From: Zelopaecilomyces penicillatus
Taxonomy: Eukaryota > Ascomycota > Sordariomycetes > Hypocreales > Pseudodiploosporaceae
Direction of reading: 5' to 3'
NCBI GenBank assembly: GCA_005765155.1
Contig: VCCP01000001.1
Span: 6,634,001 to 6,698,000, forward strand
Length of the DNA: 64,000 nt
Under the pieces are notes generated by a model. It did not search any database, was not told the origin of the DNA, and was given only the letters and a program-made list of their open reading frames with translations. Positions 44,512 to 57,707 of this stretch are shown here, one piece after another (the first letter of the stretch is position 1; each line of letters starts with the position of its first letter). The position numbers were made by a program, and so were the translations under genes.

Positions 44512-45737
44512 TTACTTCATCATCAGCGTTTCTGCTTCGTCGATCGGAGGACTGGCTGAGCTTCTGGAGTAATCGCCACCCAGTTTTGCCGCTTTTGGTT
44601 CCTCTGCAATCGACCCCAATGAGACTGCCGACCTGTTGCGCCCACTGCTACAATGGGATAGACGGTGTTCCCGCTTCTTAGTCGATGTTGGACTCAAGGA
44701 GCTTGGCGGCGATGAATGATCCTCTGAGGAGTCAATCATGTTTCCTGCAGAATCCGAAGTATGTGGGGAATGAAGGGTTTCTATAGGAATCTGGTGATCG
44801 TCTACGCTCGATTGAATCTTGCGCAATGCGTTCAGAACCGAAGATTTGTCAGAGGGAAACTTTTCGAGAGTAGGATCGTTGAAATTGGCAAGACTAAATG
44901 ATTCATCGATGGACTTGGATCGCGACTTTTGTAACTGGGTAGAAGTATCATAGCTTTTATGATCCAAGCCATCATCTACAAATTCAGCAGCACCGAAACA
45001 CTCGTGAGCAAAAAGCGGAGTTTTGAGGTCCTCTTCATGCTCGCCCTCGCTCTCAGACATTCCCATGTGAAGGGGTGCCGGCGAGTCTCCCTAAAACTGC
45101 ATTAGAATGCCGTTAAAGAGTCTGGCCGTCACCACTCACAGCATCCAGCTTCTCAGCCGTATTTGCAACCTCGGCAGCAGTGCTTGCAACTTCTTCGATA
45201 GGCGTTGAGGTTCCTTCGTCTCTTTCTGTAGCCCCAATCTTGCTCCCCAGCCACTTCAGAGCAGAGGAGACTGGGCTGTCATTTCTCTCCATGCCGTCAT
45301 GGCTAGTCTGAGTGGCGCTTTGCATAGACTGGGCTCCTTGAAGATTATTCGCCTCCAGCATTTCTTGGGCAGAAACAACGAGGGCATTGGTCATGTCCCC
45401 CATATCATCCGTGACTTAGCCGGTAGCAAATAGGTCAGCATAAATTCTACAACAACCTTTGAATCGTCGCGAGAATGACGAAATGCTTACCAATTGGTTT
45501 ATGCTCATCCAGGACCCAAGCGTCTTCATTGCCAACCCGGAACTTGTATCGATAGTTTCTCCCAGGCTCAAGCTGGAGTTCGGTCCAGAAGACATTTCCA
45601 CCCTCACCATCTGTTTTTGACTGCATTTCTTGTGGTAGCCATTCAGGATTGGTAAAGGTCCCTGCCAGGAAGACCGGAGCCTTTGTTCCAGCCCTCTGAT
45701 AATGGAGGGTATAGGGCATAGTGGTGGTGGTCATCAT
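44512..45737 (-). CDS. CBM48 / AMPK-glycogen-binding-domain protein (Crp1/Mdg1-like)
   Basis: Three exons are inferred: 45491-45737, 45140-45414 and 44512-45090, giving 366 aa. The N-terminal 85 residues form an AMPK-beta-type CBM48 fold: YTLHYQRAGTKAPVFLAGTF, then WLPQEM, VFWTELQLEPGRNYRYKFRV and WVLDEHKPI. The family includes AMPK beta subunits, isoamylase-type enzymes and the yeast Crp1/Mdg1 proteins. The absence of any kinase-binding or catalytic domain, and a long acidic Ser/Thr-rich tail, match Crp1/Mdg1. The tail has an Ala/Glu coiled segment (EEVASTAAEVANTAEKLDA). The role is probably signalling or carbohydrate-linked but unknown. Start choice between the two adjacent ATGs is arbitrary. 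It is divergent from IWR1. Confidence 0.85.
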
Positions 45738-47531
45738 TGAGGAGCTTTGAAAAGGAGTCCCTGCCTCTCAATATGTATCTAGGGTTCTGATGCAGGGCGT
45801 AGTTTTGCAGCAGCAAGAACAGGAAAGCCGGATGCAGAGATGGGATGATGTCGTGCTCTCACACAAATCGCGCGGCAGATGCTGTGAGGGGCGATGGCAG
45901 GTAGGACACAACGGAAGCGAGTAGTCAAGGGGTGCAGAACGGAGCGTCAGTATGTCTGGCGGGCTTGGCTTTGGCCATGGAATGAACAAGAAGCGTATCA
46001 CTAGGTGGTGTTGTGTTAAGAGATGAAAGGATTAAAGGCCGCTTCCGAACCGATGAATGCAGGGCTGGAGGTAGGATGAAAAAGAGTGACGTGGATCTCG
46101 CGTTGTAGGCTGAAGACAAGGCCAATCTAGCCGAGCTCAGTCATCCTGAATGTACGTACTCTGCCACTCTGTACAGGTGATGTGTAATCGATGGAGGTGT
46201 GAGTCCCCCAAGTCGACCGAAAACAGGGCGACGTTGCTGGTACGCGTGGGAATTGTCCTAGAAGGGGGTGGCATGGGAATGTGTCTGGCGGTCCAATGGT
46301 GCCCATGGATGTGTCCTGCATGGCCCAACCCGGCGCCTCTCTCAACGTCTCACATGGAACAAGTCAGCGGCTGCAAAGGCATTGGCTGCCAACCTAGGGA
46401 AGAGTACGGATAGGCGGGCGGGGGTTGGGGTTGTTGGAATCAATGACGAGCATGATGCAGATTGTTGACCTCTGGGAGACGATGCCGATCTCCAATCAAT
46501 TGACAGGCCAGTCTATTGAAATGTTAGACTGATTGACTTCCCCAAGCTTACTCGCCATCCTGCCCATCCCTACCAATCGAGGTGGGTAAACTTGTGTGTA
46601 TGTACATACAGATAGAGAGACTGCAGTGTTGTACGACGTAACATTAGTACGTAGGTAGGTAGTATGTGCGGAGTAAAAGCCACGGGCTAGACCGTGGAGT
46701 GTGTGCCATATTGACACGGTGGAGCCCCTCCTCCTCTACAAGTGGCAGGGGGCGTTCAGGTGAAGATCAAGGTCACCAAGGTCTGGCTGCGGGGCAACTT
46801 TGCATTGGTTGGTCACCGTGTAGGCTATGAAATAAGTACCTACCTAGGTAGTAGGTGAGAAGATATAGAGCGTCTGACGAAATGGTGTTGAATTCTGCTC
46901 TACCACGGTGTATAGTTAGGCAATTTGGGCAACGCATTTGAAGCATAACGAGGCCGTAGCATGGCAAAGACTAGGTGTTAAAGATCACCGCCGCTATGAA
47001 AGACTGGGTATATATCGAAAGTACCTACGTATACAAGCCAGGAACACCTAAGACATGACAAACTACAAGAGGCAAAGAGCAATGCCTCGATGGATAAGTA
47101 TTGGTATTCGATGAGGAGAAATTAGAGACACAAGATTGATCAGAGTTGGTAAAGAAGATGAGAAACTTGAATGGGAAATTGGCAAGACATCGCAATATTA
47201 GCTTGGCTTGGCTTGGTGTTGAGGTCAACGCCTGAGAAGTTGTCAAGCCACCTAGACAAGCCACAAACTAACAGACCCACTGTAGACACCCATCAATTAA
47301 GGCTTTGGAGCTCTGCGGCACCTGCAGCCTTCCGAATCCCGACCACGGCCGTGTTCACAGTAAATTTCTCAGCCAACGTCTCTATTATTACCCACACAGG
47401 GGAACTTGTGCCAATTTTGTCTACTCCGAGCAACCAAACATTAGTATTCTCCAAGCTCCGCTGCATCTATCCGCCAGCCTCGAAAAAGAAGTTATCGAGC
47501 AACATCTCTCAGCGCCAGCCATCATCACGCA
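45738..47531. promoter_or_regulatory. Divergent intergenic region CBM48 gene / IWR1
   Basis: This 1.8 kb holds two promoters. TAGGTAC-type palindromes cluster at 46648-46664 and 46836-46856, and a short AGCTTGGCTTGGCTTGG repeat lies at 47200-47216. No ORF here resembles a gene. Confidence 0.45.
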
Positions 47532-48988
47532 ATGTCTATACCGCCGCAGCTAATCCGTGTCAAGCGGAAACGAGTTGACGAATCTCCCGTTACCTTTCTC
47601 CGTGAGTGGAGTGCCCCCAAGACAATCGCTTCAGGGAAAATGTCCCCATCCAGCATTTTCTAACACACGCTAGAACTCGACGAGGGCGCGAAAAGACATC
47701 GAAGCGACAGTCATTGGGTGTACCAGCGGCGGCAATCTACCGTTCGATCTGCTGCAGATACTGCTCGACAGGACAACAGACCGGTCATACATGTATCCGG
47801 ACCTGCAGATGCAGCTTCCCCGACTCGAAGTCCCGATAAATCCCAAAATGGATCATCCGTTAACGCCTCACATCCCCCCTTAACGGGAACACAAGATACA
47901 CAGCACTTGGCTCCAAGGAAGTTCCATGTCTCGAGGGCAATGCTGGCGCAAGCAGCAACCACAAATGCGGCAAATACAGGAGGACCTAAAAGGACGAGAC
48001 ATGGACCAACTGTCTTTGTTGAACGATCCCGCAAAAAGTTGACGCCAAGGCCATCGCGCCAGAACTTGACGCCGCAGCTTGAATCAGGGGCCGGCGATGG
48101 TGTTGCAGGCAACAACAGTATTGTCCATACTACGTCAGAAGGAAGGCAACTCAAAAAGCCCGGTGTATCCAAAAGGCAGCGAGACCCTTCGCAAGATTCG
48201 CTGGTGCGGGCTCCGCTTCCGGCATCGTTGGCGAATCGCGACAACAGAAATGAGGAGCAAATAGCCGCCGACATGAACGATTGGGTTCTCAATGAGATTG
48301 GTGCGAATTTACAAAGTTTGGAATTGGAAAAGACGAAGCAGACAGAAAGTCTCAAGTTCAGGCCCAAAGCCCCTGAAAAGAGAATACAAGAACGCCACCC
48401 CCAACTTGCTACACAGCCGCCTCCTCCTTCAAGCGACAATCAGCCAAAGGACACAGCAATGGCGGACGTTAGTGACGATGAGGGAGACGGCGAAGATTGG
48501 ATCATCGAGGAGTACGTTCGCGTACCAGCAAACTATATGGCGGTGGATATATCTCCAGCCGAAGTAGGTATTTTAGTGTTGAACGGTGAAGAGGAGAATA
48601 TGCTCTTTTTTGGAACAGACCAGGATGACGACGATGATTTCAATGAAGACGACGAGGATGAGAATGGTGAGTTCTAGCAGCCCCCAAAGAGGGGCTTCAA
48701 CGCCCATATGTGTGGCTCTGTCACAGAGGAAGAGAGACTGACTAGCCCTTTGTAGCGGAAAACTACTATACTGCAGATTACCCAGAAGACGAAGTTGACT
48801 CAGACGACGAATTCAACCGCCATGCCTATCTATTCCGCCAGGGGAATGCATCAGATGACGAAGAGTTCGATCACGACCTAGACACCGAAAACGATGAGAT
48901 GGTATTAGATGGGGGTGATGGCGATGATGACGCCGCTCGAATGGCCCGTATCCGCGAGTTTATGAAACGCAACTCGTTATTCGGATGA
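47532..48988 (+). CDS. IWR1: RNA polymerase II nuclear-import factor IWR1
   Basis: Iwr1 binds assembled RNA polymerase II in the cytoplasm and carries it into the nucleus. Three exons are inferred: 47532-47601, 47674-48666 and 48756-48988, giving 431 aa. The N-terminus has the diagnostic basic signal (PPQLIRVKRKRVDESPVTFL), followed by QLDEGAKRHRSDSHWVYQRR. The middle is disordered. The C-terminal Iwr1 block is clear: DWIIEEYVRVPANY, then YTADYPEDEVDSDDEFNRHA and AYLFRQGNASDDEE, ending with MARIREFMKRNSLFG. Acidic runs before the last intron are typical. Intron 1 has a CTAACAC branch site. It is divergent from the CBM48 gene and convergent with the Myb-like gene. Confidence 0.92.
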
Positions 48989-49880
48989 AAAGAAAAGAAA
49001 AGTTGCATTTGCATTTTCTAACTGATTGCATACCCCCCTAATACTCAAATCAGTAAGCCATAGATTTTAACAATAGCAACAAAAATACCACAATACAAAA
49101 GGCGGCAGTCTGCCATCCCAGACACATCATACCTACAGCGGCATCGAGTCACTTTGTCATTTAGCTTTTTGCCTGTTCAAGTGTTACGCTGTAGTGATGA
49201 GAAAGACAAATAATATCCACTGCCGTAATATCGTGAAACAAGCACCGTTCCTCAACAGCCTAGCCCAGCCTAGGTAGCTCAGGAAATGGTAACCGCGCGC
49301 GCCGAAGTCTTCCGCCTAGACGCTACATACGCCCCCCCGATGGCGGCCTCTTCTGAGATCGTGATGTAGGTGTCTGATCAAGACATTGCGACGACTCAGA
49401 CATGCACAGGGCTTGGCCACAGATTGTAGGCTGTGTGCATCCCCCCCCTTTCACCAGCATCTGCAGCAGCAAGGGGTTTTTCTAAGACCTGTTTCGCACC
49501 ACAGCACCGTGTTTGTCTAGATTTAAAGCAGATTGGATAACGCGTGTTCATTTTTGTTACTATCGTACACATACATACTCCAACTCACTATGTAGCCAAG
49601 TTGCCATGCCATTACCATCTAAGCATCATTCATTTCCTCCTCATTATGCTTTTTTTGTCGAAACATGTGGCTCGCCGGCCAGCTAGTTGTACAACGGGGG
49701 ACAAACTTTTGATTTCCCCCATAGGATAATCCCAAAATCTCTCAAAAAAAAACCAAAATCGTAAAAGGCTGTGTGACAAAAGAAAATAGAGTTTCCCACG
49801 TAAGGGGTATTGATACATCATCGTGTTTCGTAAATAAATCAGAAAATTTCTCATGCTGCGGGTCTTGACTATGTCATCAT
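48989..49880. terminator. Convergent 3' region IWR1 / Myb-like gene
   Basis: An 890-nt convergent spacer, longer than the other convergent ones here. Both 3' UTRs should end inside it. It contains two C-runs (near 49334 and 49441-49449) and A/T-rich ends. No gene or RNA is recognised. Confidence 0.4.
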
Positions 49881-51005
49881 CTACAGCTTCATGCGTCGCT
49901 GCTCCTTTCTCTTTCGTCGTTCCCGACGCTCACGGTACTGCAAGGCGCGTTTGGCAGCTAGTAGCAAGTCAGTATTGATAGTGGGAAAGAACAAAGCATT
50001 CGGAATTGACATACCCCAGTCTCGCGATTTGCGTTTGGTCTCGGGATCAACCCAACTATAGTGAATGGCCCGCTCTGGATATCGCTGTGCGATTCCAAGG
50101 GGTTCCATTGGCTTATCCTGGCTGTCCCTCTCACGGCACTTGATACTAATGTGCTTGGGCTCAAGGTCATCTTCATTGTCAAAGATCAACCAGCCATCCT
50201 CTTCCCAAAGTGGAATGCGCTGGTTCATGCGGTAGTACCAGGCTTGAAGGCCTTGTACGGTCCGCTCAGGAGTTCTCCCAAACATGGCTGCAAAGTCCTG
50301 CTTGATACGTTGCCATTTGAGTTTCTTGTCGTGCCATGCGTAAATGATGAAGTCGCCCTCTTCTGTCGTATATTTCTGGTTGATGTGTCGGTTCTCAGAG
50401 TCTGGAGGGGGGCTGGGATAGCCGTCTAATCCGGATCCATGCATATATGGATCGCCTACGCTGTAGGTTTGGTATGTAGAGTCGTGGGGTGAGTATGGCT
50501 GAAGAGATAGAAGTGGTTGAGGAAGAGAGGCGACCCGGCTTAAACTAGGAAGAGGAGACGGTGGGGTCCAGGGACGTGTTGATCCATGAGATCTGGCAAT
50601 TGCCTCAACACCTTGGTCGAATTCTTCAAGACTCGGCAGTCTAATTGGTGAGCTGCTAGGTGTGCGAAGACGGGTGAGGCGGGGAAGAGGAGAGCATTCT
50701 CTTGAAGCGTTGGAGTAAGACCCTGTAAACATGAAGCATTAGCTTGGTGCTCTCAAGATATGTGTGAAAAAATGAATTGACTCGGGGCAATGCCTACTCT
50801 CGAGCTTTATTCGTGGGCTTCCCGAAATAGAAGCGGGAGGGGTTTGTGGGTAGATTGTTGACCTACAGAGGGTCGCTGAAAGAAGATCCTCCGAGGCTCT
50901 TCTTGGTGGTAGGCTGTCGAGATGAGTGAGAGCACGGAGACCCATCTTCTTGGGGCCGGCGGCTAATGAGCCACGAAACTGATGGGGCTCTTGCATGGTG
51001 CACAT
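49881..51005 (-). CDS. Myb/SANT-like domain protein, fungal-specific (349 aa)
   Basis: Two exons are inferred, 50798-51005 and 49881-50722. The joined frame reads IKLE-RSYSNASREC, giving 349 aa from ATG 51005 (MCTMQEPHQF); Met4 is an alternative start. The N-terminal half is Ser/Pro-rich and disordered. A Myb/SANT-like helical segment lies at about 183-236 (YTTEEGDFIIYAWHDKKLKW, then FGRTPERTVQGLQAWYYRMN). It is followed by a conserved-looking region (PERAIHYSWVDPETKRKSRDWG) and an Arg/Lys-rich C-terminal helix (RERRERRKRKEQRR) that could be a nuclear signal. It probably binds DNA, but targets are unknown. I cannot name an orthologue. A 7.7 kb gene-poor region lies upstream, unusually long for this window. 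Confidence 0.78.
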
Positions 51006-51939
51006 TGTCGGTTTGAGAAAGATAGCCTCGTACGGGCAGGGTAATATTGAGTTGGAAGCTTCGGGTCGTCGAGTGTGATATTGTTTAGGGCACGATGCTT
51101 GAATGGGTAAGAGAAGATTTGGTGGTTGATGATTGATGATTGATGAGACACGCGATGATTTCAAAGTAAGGGAATGAGTTAAGAACAAGTGACAATAACG
51201 AGAGATATGCCGAGAGGGCGATGAACACGACCTGGCGTGAGTAATTAAAAGGAGTGAACGGTTTTTTTGAGGATACTGCACAACAAGAAGATTGATCGAG
51301 GGGTCTGACGTTCTTGTACTCTTCGACGGGGTGTAGAGAACCCTGGGGATCAGACTTTCTCAGATCAACTGGCTAATGCACAGTGTTGCTTCTTTCCTGC
51401 CCAGTACCTGAATCAACCGTGGTAAGCTCCGGAAGAGGGCAGTACAAATGATTGTCTTGAGTTCGGGAGGGGGTCTGTGTGTCACCCCTGCTCAAAGCTG
51501 GCAAGAGTTGAGACTAACAGACCCAGGTCGTAGTACGGTTGGTGAGCCCCAGAATCAGAGTGGATCTTTGTGCAGAAATCGACAGAAACGGTACCTGCGG
51601 CGATTGAGGGACAGGGGAGGAAAACTGGCATTGTCGACGCCCCGGCCGAGAAAGTTGCTTTGTTACGCCTGTGCTCTGCAGATAGGCCGTCTTTGGAGTG
51701 AAGGGACTCGGGATTATTCACTGACCAAGACAGATCCGGCGTGGCGAGAGTGACCTAATGCACGCCGCCTCTGGAGGATAGCTAGTGCCGAGGCTGAGAG
51801 AGAGGGAGGGGGGAAATAGAAAAAACAACTGGATTGTGACAAGGTAAGCGGAGTGGGCTCCAATACATTCTCGAGCTTTTTCAGCTTGAAACGACATGCA
51901 AGAGCCTGCACAGCAAACGGGCAAGTGGTGCCGGCATGG

Positions 51940-51954
51940 TTGATGAATTGATGA

Positions 51955-51996
<42 letters not shown>

Positions 51997-52008
51997 GAAT
52001 GAATGATT
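51940..52008. repeat. TTGA tetranucleotide microsatellite
   Basis: About ten perfect ATTG/TTGA units (core about 51955-51995) are flanked by imperfect TGATGAAT units. It lies about 950 nt upstream of the Myb-like start. Confidence 0.9.
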
Positions 52009-52370
52009 GCATTGTCGAATCGTCAGCCAACACCACGATAAACTGACACAACCAACACAATTTGAGTCTAGAGTGCCATTGAAGAAGACATCGATGCCTG
52101 GAGCATTTCCGAGATCTTGGTGTTAGGGATGTGTCGACATTGTGGATAATAAGGAAGAACTAGCCGGGGATCTTGGCTAGGGTCGTATGGGGGTCGTTTG
52201 TGTGCGTGGTGTGTGGTCAAGTACCCTGTCAAACCTGCCAACCTGCCACTGGGCAAAGGTCGCTGCGCCGCTGGCGCGGTAGATATAGTGTAACATCCCG
52301 CATTGAGAGACTATGACTTCAGATACCAGGGCCGCCCATCACATCGGGAGAATATGATATGAACATTGCT

Positions 52371-52403
52371 GGTGGTGGTGGTGGTGGTGGTGGTGGTGGT
52401 GGT
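52371..52403. repeat. GGT trinucleotide microsatellite (11 units)
   Basis: Eleven perfect GGT units are followed by GATGATG. The poly-Val or poly-Gly frames it creates are artefacts of the repeat. Confidence 0.92.
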
Positions 52404-54810
52404 GATGATGGGTGGTGCACAGTACTCCGTGGGTACTAGACCCAGTCAGTACCTGTACTTCATTCTCCGTTTCTGGCCCATAGTAGGAAGTTGTCTCTGT
52501 TATTGCAAATTCTCAATGACACTTCTTGCTGGGACACAGTCCAACACTTGCACAAACAGGTGGCTTGGTGGATATCTGCTGCTTAGAGGGGTCACTTCTG
52601 TGCCGATGAACGCATCCATTGCAATGGCAAGCACCAACTGCAGCTCTCCCTCAGCTTGCATGATGAGGTCCAAGCACGCGGGCGGATTTCAAGTAGTACA
52701 GGTAAGTTTTTTTCGTAAGCAACGGAAAGGAGTACGACCACTTTGCTTTCGTTTTTGTTTTTTTGTTTTTTGTGCAGTCGACAGGCCACCACAAAAAGCC
52801 ATCGCCACCATTAGGCGAAGTTGGCTGTGTGGTTGATTATCGATGGGTGGAGAAAAGGCTTGTCGGTTTTCGTATGTATCTGTAAAGATGTAATTATTCT
52901 ATTTAATTTTGCTTATTGTGTGCAATTTTTCCCCAGGGCCGTTGGCAAAAGAGTGGGTGATCTGCGTGTGGATGGGACGCCAAGAATGATGGGCTGGATG
53001 CGCCGCGCCTCAGACGGCAGAGGAAAAAAGAACGAGATCTGACAGGTAACCCGCAGCTAGCAGCCTACAAAAGCGCCAAGGGCACCTCGACAGCAGGCTA
53101 CGTACTGTACTGTTACTTTGTCATGGGAATTTAGCCTGTCCACTGGGAGCTTGCTTTTTTTTCTCAGAGGTGCGACGGCTAGTTTCTGCGTCTCTAATGC
53201 AGGGCCGGCTGGTAGGAGTCGAGTCAAGACGAGACGAATCGAGAGTGTTTGAAGGCTTGCCGGATATCGCATAATTGCGAGATGAGGGGCACGGAATGGG
53301 CAATTCCGTACAAAGCAGTCTATTCAGCGCTCCAAACTCCGAACCCATGATGTGCCCCGGATATCCTCGAGAAAACGGGCTGGGTGATCCATGGGTCCAT
53401 GCCAACTAGGCAGCCTGATGAAAAGGGTCCATGCTCTCGATATCCGCTGCCATCGGCGGCTCAGACGGAGACGAACGCGTGTGACGATAAGCAGAACACA
53501 GCAGAACAACAGCATCACTGGACCACTGGGGTACCATTTTGGGTGAAGCCCAAGGCAGGTTGGTTCGTGCAGATAACGGGCGGAGAAACTGGTTTCCTCA
53601 GACAGTGTTCATCGGGATCCCAGGATGAGATGGAGACTGTGCTCCTGGCTGCAGGCGAAGCAGAGGGCGGGCAGCGGAAGGGGAGGGGTCTGGATGGCGT
53701 GCAATCAGCACAGTACAGTATTTGCTTCGTTCGTGGTAGGCGTACACCAACAACGACTCACCCAAAAAGAAGCTGCTTTCACATTTTGCTTTTTTGACAG
53801 GACGAGGTTGCGTCAGGAGTTTGCGCAAGGGGCGAGGAGGAGTCTGAGTGTCCCTGTATCCCTGTTGCGCTATGCCCAAACTAGACGCATGCAGCGGGCG
53901 GGGTATGGGACGCGACTCTGAGATGCATAAATCTGATAGGTACGTACCGACTACATATTGTTGAAGCATATCTCTAGTAGTACCTATCTAGGTACCTATC
54001 TGGTCTCTATACGGAGTACACTACTAGGTATACAGATACGAGCAAAGGTACTGTTACCACCATATCCATCATACACACACACCAAAGTAGTACGCAAAGC
54101 CATGCTGTACAGAGCATCTATCACATCGACGAGGGAAACTAACTTCTGGCAATTGCTAATGCGTGAGCAACGCTGTGATAGAGTACTAACGTTGCTCACC
54201 TTAGGAGCTTACACCCAGCCTAGTGAAAAGGGAAGTGGGAGTAGGAGTGGAAGTGGGATGGATGACTTGGCACCAAACCTGTGCAGGCTAGTGTGCAATA
54301 TCTGTTCGTGATATGGGTTAATTTGACTGGGTTGACTAGGTTTAAAGTTGTGTTTTGTTTGCTGACACAACCCTATTATGGCAACATTCGTCTTCTTCAA
54401 GTCTCGACAACTCGGAGGAATTAATATGACCCGGAATCATCATCACCTTCATGTACCCGGTATCCGTAGATTGCACATGCAGATTTCCAGGTTCCTGTCA
54501 CGGTGCTACCGTATAAAGTAGAGTGATATAATAAATTCTTTACACCCCCCCTTGTTCTATGGGTGTCGTGTAAGAAGAAGAACATCAACACCTCGTAATC
54601 CGTGCCCGTGCTCATGTCCGCACCACCGCGTGTGGTCGTTCTTGTAAGAAATATCCAAAAGCAGTAAAGAGACTTTGCCGCGTATGTATGAACTCGGAGC
54701 CTGTACTCGAGTAGCGTCACTCCCCGTATCTCCAACTATCGGACCCAAGGCAGCACTTCATCCTGCTCTTTGATCATCCCCCCCCCGGAATTACCATCAC
54801 CTCCGCTTCG

Positions 54811-54827
54811 CCCCCCCCCCCCCCCCC
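54811..54827. repeat. C17 homopolymer
   Basis: Seventeen consecutive C on the plus strand, followed by a CT-rich tract. The length should be treated with caution because such runs are prone to sequencing error. Confidence 0.85.
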
Positions 54828-55194
54828 TCTCTCTCCCTTGTTCCCCTCAAAGGAACAGGTCGGCAAAGAAAAATAAAATAAAACAGAGAGTCAGCTTACC
54901 AACACCCACACACAAAGAAAAACAACACACATGTGCGTTACAAGCGCGAACCATGTAACTAAACTACACTGCACTACAAGTCTTGTTTGGTGTGTTGTGG
55001 AGGGCACAGCTACAAAAAGTTAGTCGTTTGAGGAAAAGAAAAACTTCAGGGGAGGGCATCGACGGCGTCAAAGACCGTGTAACCATCGGCGTCTGTGGCG
55101 TCAGTCATCGAGCAGCGCCTCGTCGGTCCCCTCGGTGGCCGTTATTGATGTCTGTCACTGGTCTGCATTCTCTCCCGCGGAAGGATCAACGCCT

Positions 55195-55210
55195 CCCCCC
55201 CCCCCCCCCC
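55195..55210. repeat. C16 homopolymer
   Basis: Sixteen consecutive C on the plus strand in the gene-poor region, 370 nt after the C17 run. The same caution about length applies. Confidence 0.85.
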
Positions 55211-57669
55211 TTCTCCACCATTCTTGGCATTTGCTTTGAAACTTCGTCCTTGGGTTACTTTTTGGATTCTTCTGTTCTCTTTCTTCTTCTCGTACAGTAC
55301 GAGACACGGCTGCTTGTGTCGCTGTGAATGATGATTATTACGGAGTATCCGCAGAAAGTATCCGTTTCATGAAATTTCGCGGCCAACTGATGATGTTGCG
55401 CCCGCATGTCGGCATTGTCGTATTGGGGAATGGAGCTTGGTCCAGACTGATGTCCCACTTTGGTTGATACATCGTGAAATTTGAACGGCACTTGCACATT
55501 CATGACAAACCAGGGTTAAAATCAATGCTGCACATTATGCAGGGCATTTTACCCTAAGATCTGTGGATACAAGGCCCTATGAAGAGCCCACCCCAGCCGT
55601 TAGACCCCTGCACAGTATATTTGCACAGCGACTATTACCTGCAATCCTGTGTGATGTGTTGTTTGTGCAGAAAACCTTTCAATAATGCCGGGAACCCATC
55701 TTCCTATTGAGCTTGCTATTCTCGGTCCCGAGCAGCCACAGGCTCGCTACACTTGGCGGGTTAGGTCTGCCTACTCATAAAGCTATGATGGTGTTGTTGG
55801 TTATGCATGTTTGTTCTGGTATTAACAAGTACCAAGGTACTAATGTACGTACAATGGCATTCCGATTAGGGACTACAGCAGTAGGATATTTGGTCTTATC
55901 CCACAGTACATTGAGTTTGTTTGTGGAACGAACTGCAACACAGACGATCGAACAATGGGAATATCCCACTATGCAGCCATATCAGATGTCATTCATTACA
56001 GGCTATTCAGTGGGCTGGTGCAGATGTTGTGCCAAGGGTGCAAATTTCGGTACAACCCTTCGTAGGTACGAACACACCAACTGTCGTCGTTACAACAGCA
56101 ACCCCTGCTGGCCTGGAAGTGTGGAGTGCGTGCGATAGGCAATGCAGAACTAATGCATGCATGCATCGTGGACTACCAATGTCTACCTCAGTACATTGGT
56201 ATACATCTGTCTGCACACATTTAGAGTGCCAACTCTAGTACTCGTACATACCTCGCATGCAGCCATTGGTAGAGGCCACCCGTTTGCCGTTGCAGGCCAA
56301 AATCTCTCCGGTGCACGCACCCTCAGTTGTGCATAAGGTACGTACCTACCTACTGCATTACTACCTACTTACTTAGTACCTAGGTACCTACCAACGATAT
56401 CCATCCCATCCTACACGGTTGTTTCTTTTTCCTTCCTTTCCCAACACACCTCTTTTGGCCCGCCAAAGCAAGACCTTCAAATTAAACAAGGGACCGGGAC
56501 CATCGGTCTTCCGTCATGGAAAGGAAAGAAAAAAAAAGTCCTCGTCGAGCCCTCCCTGCGTGGCGCGTTCTCCCTTCCCGAAAGTCATACACGGGGCACA
56601 GCGAGACAAAAAGGCCAGATTTCCGATGCGTGATTCGGCAACGCATCTCGCCCTTCGCCCATGTGGCAAAAAAAGGCCAACCATGGCTGGCTGATAGATA
56701 GATAGAAACAAGAAACGACTGGAAAGAGCACAGAGCTCGGACATGCAGACACACATCTCAATAGGCCCCCTCCCCGGTTATGGTCAACCTTTTGTTGTCT
56801 CTGCTTGATGTGCGATACTTGGTTGGTCTGACAAACTTCCTTGGCTAAGCCACAACATACTCCCCCATAATGTTGTCGCTTTTGGGGTGTTATTAATTAT
56901 TACAGCATGAAGCTAACACATATTAGCGTCGGATGGAGCTCAATGTCTGTACCGGTACTGTGTGGCTTCTATCAGAGCCATGCCATCATTTCATCCTACC
57001 TCAATGGTGCAAATAGGTCATGCATAACAAGCCTCATCTTCAAGGACCTTTTACAAAATTGCCGATGCATCAGTCAGCTTTCATTCCCTTGCCGAGCTGT
57101 CCTACTGAATGTGGCATGGGTATGTAGACATGCTGTGCCATGCACATATTGCCTTTTCGTCAACCCCAAGCCCAGTGCATGCCTCTATCTGGAACTACAG
57201 CTTTATAGATGACACGATATGCCTTGGCAATGTCATTCAGATGCCTCAAATCCTGGCTGCAAGGGTCTCGAGGCCTTGAAGGCTAACAGTCCAAGGCTGT
57301 TCCACATGATTCAGGTCCGCCCTACTAGGGGGGGAGACGATCGTTAGGACGTGGGCACCACGTTGCCGCTTCAAATGCAAGGTACCGTGATTCAAAAGAA
57401 TCAGGCCCCAGGCAAGGGAGAATGAATCACCTGAACTGCGCACAAACACTACCCTTTTCAAGAGCACTGTTTTACCCATACGTAGTAATGATCCAGGCCG
57501 CGGTCCCCACAGCGGGCGCTATTTCCGTGTCGTCTGTTTTTGTTTGGTTGTCATCGCTGACTCTAAGACTTTGTGATACGCGGTGGATACCAACGACAAG
57601 ACAACTCCTGACTTTCTCGCATTCTTGATGGAACACATTCGGCAGCCAATCGTAGAGCAGTATTGTTCC

Positions 57670-57671
<2 letters not shown>

Positions 57672-57703
<32 letters not shown>
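57672..57703. repeat. GA dinucleotide microsatellite (about 16 units)
   Basis: A perfect GAGAGA tract is followed by an A/G-only stretch to about 57738, so the purine-only strand runs for more than 60 nt. Confidence 0.9.

Positions 57704-57707
<4 letters not shown>

Noticed and set aside
52366..52836. 156-codon plus-strand ORF over the GGT repeat
   Set aside because: The open frame begins with poly-Val from the microsatellite and has no gene-like features.
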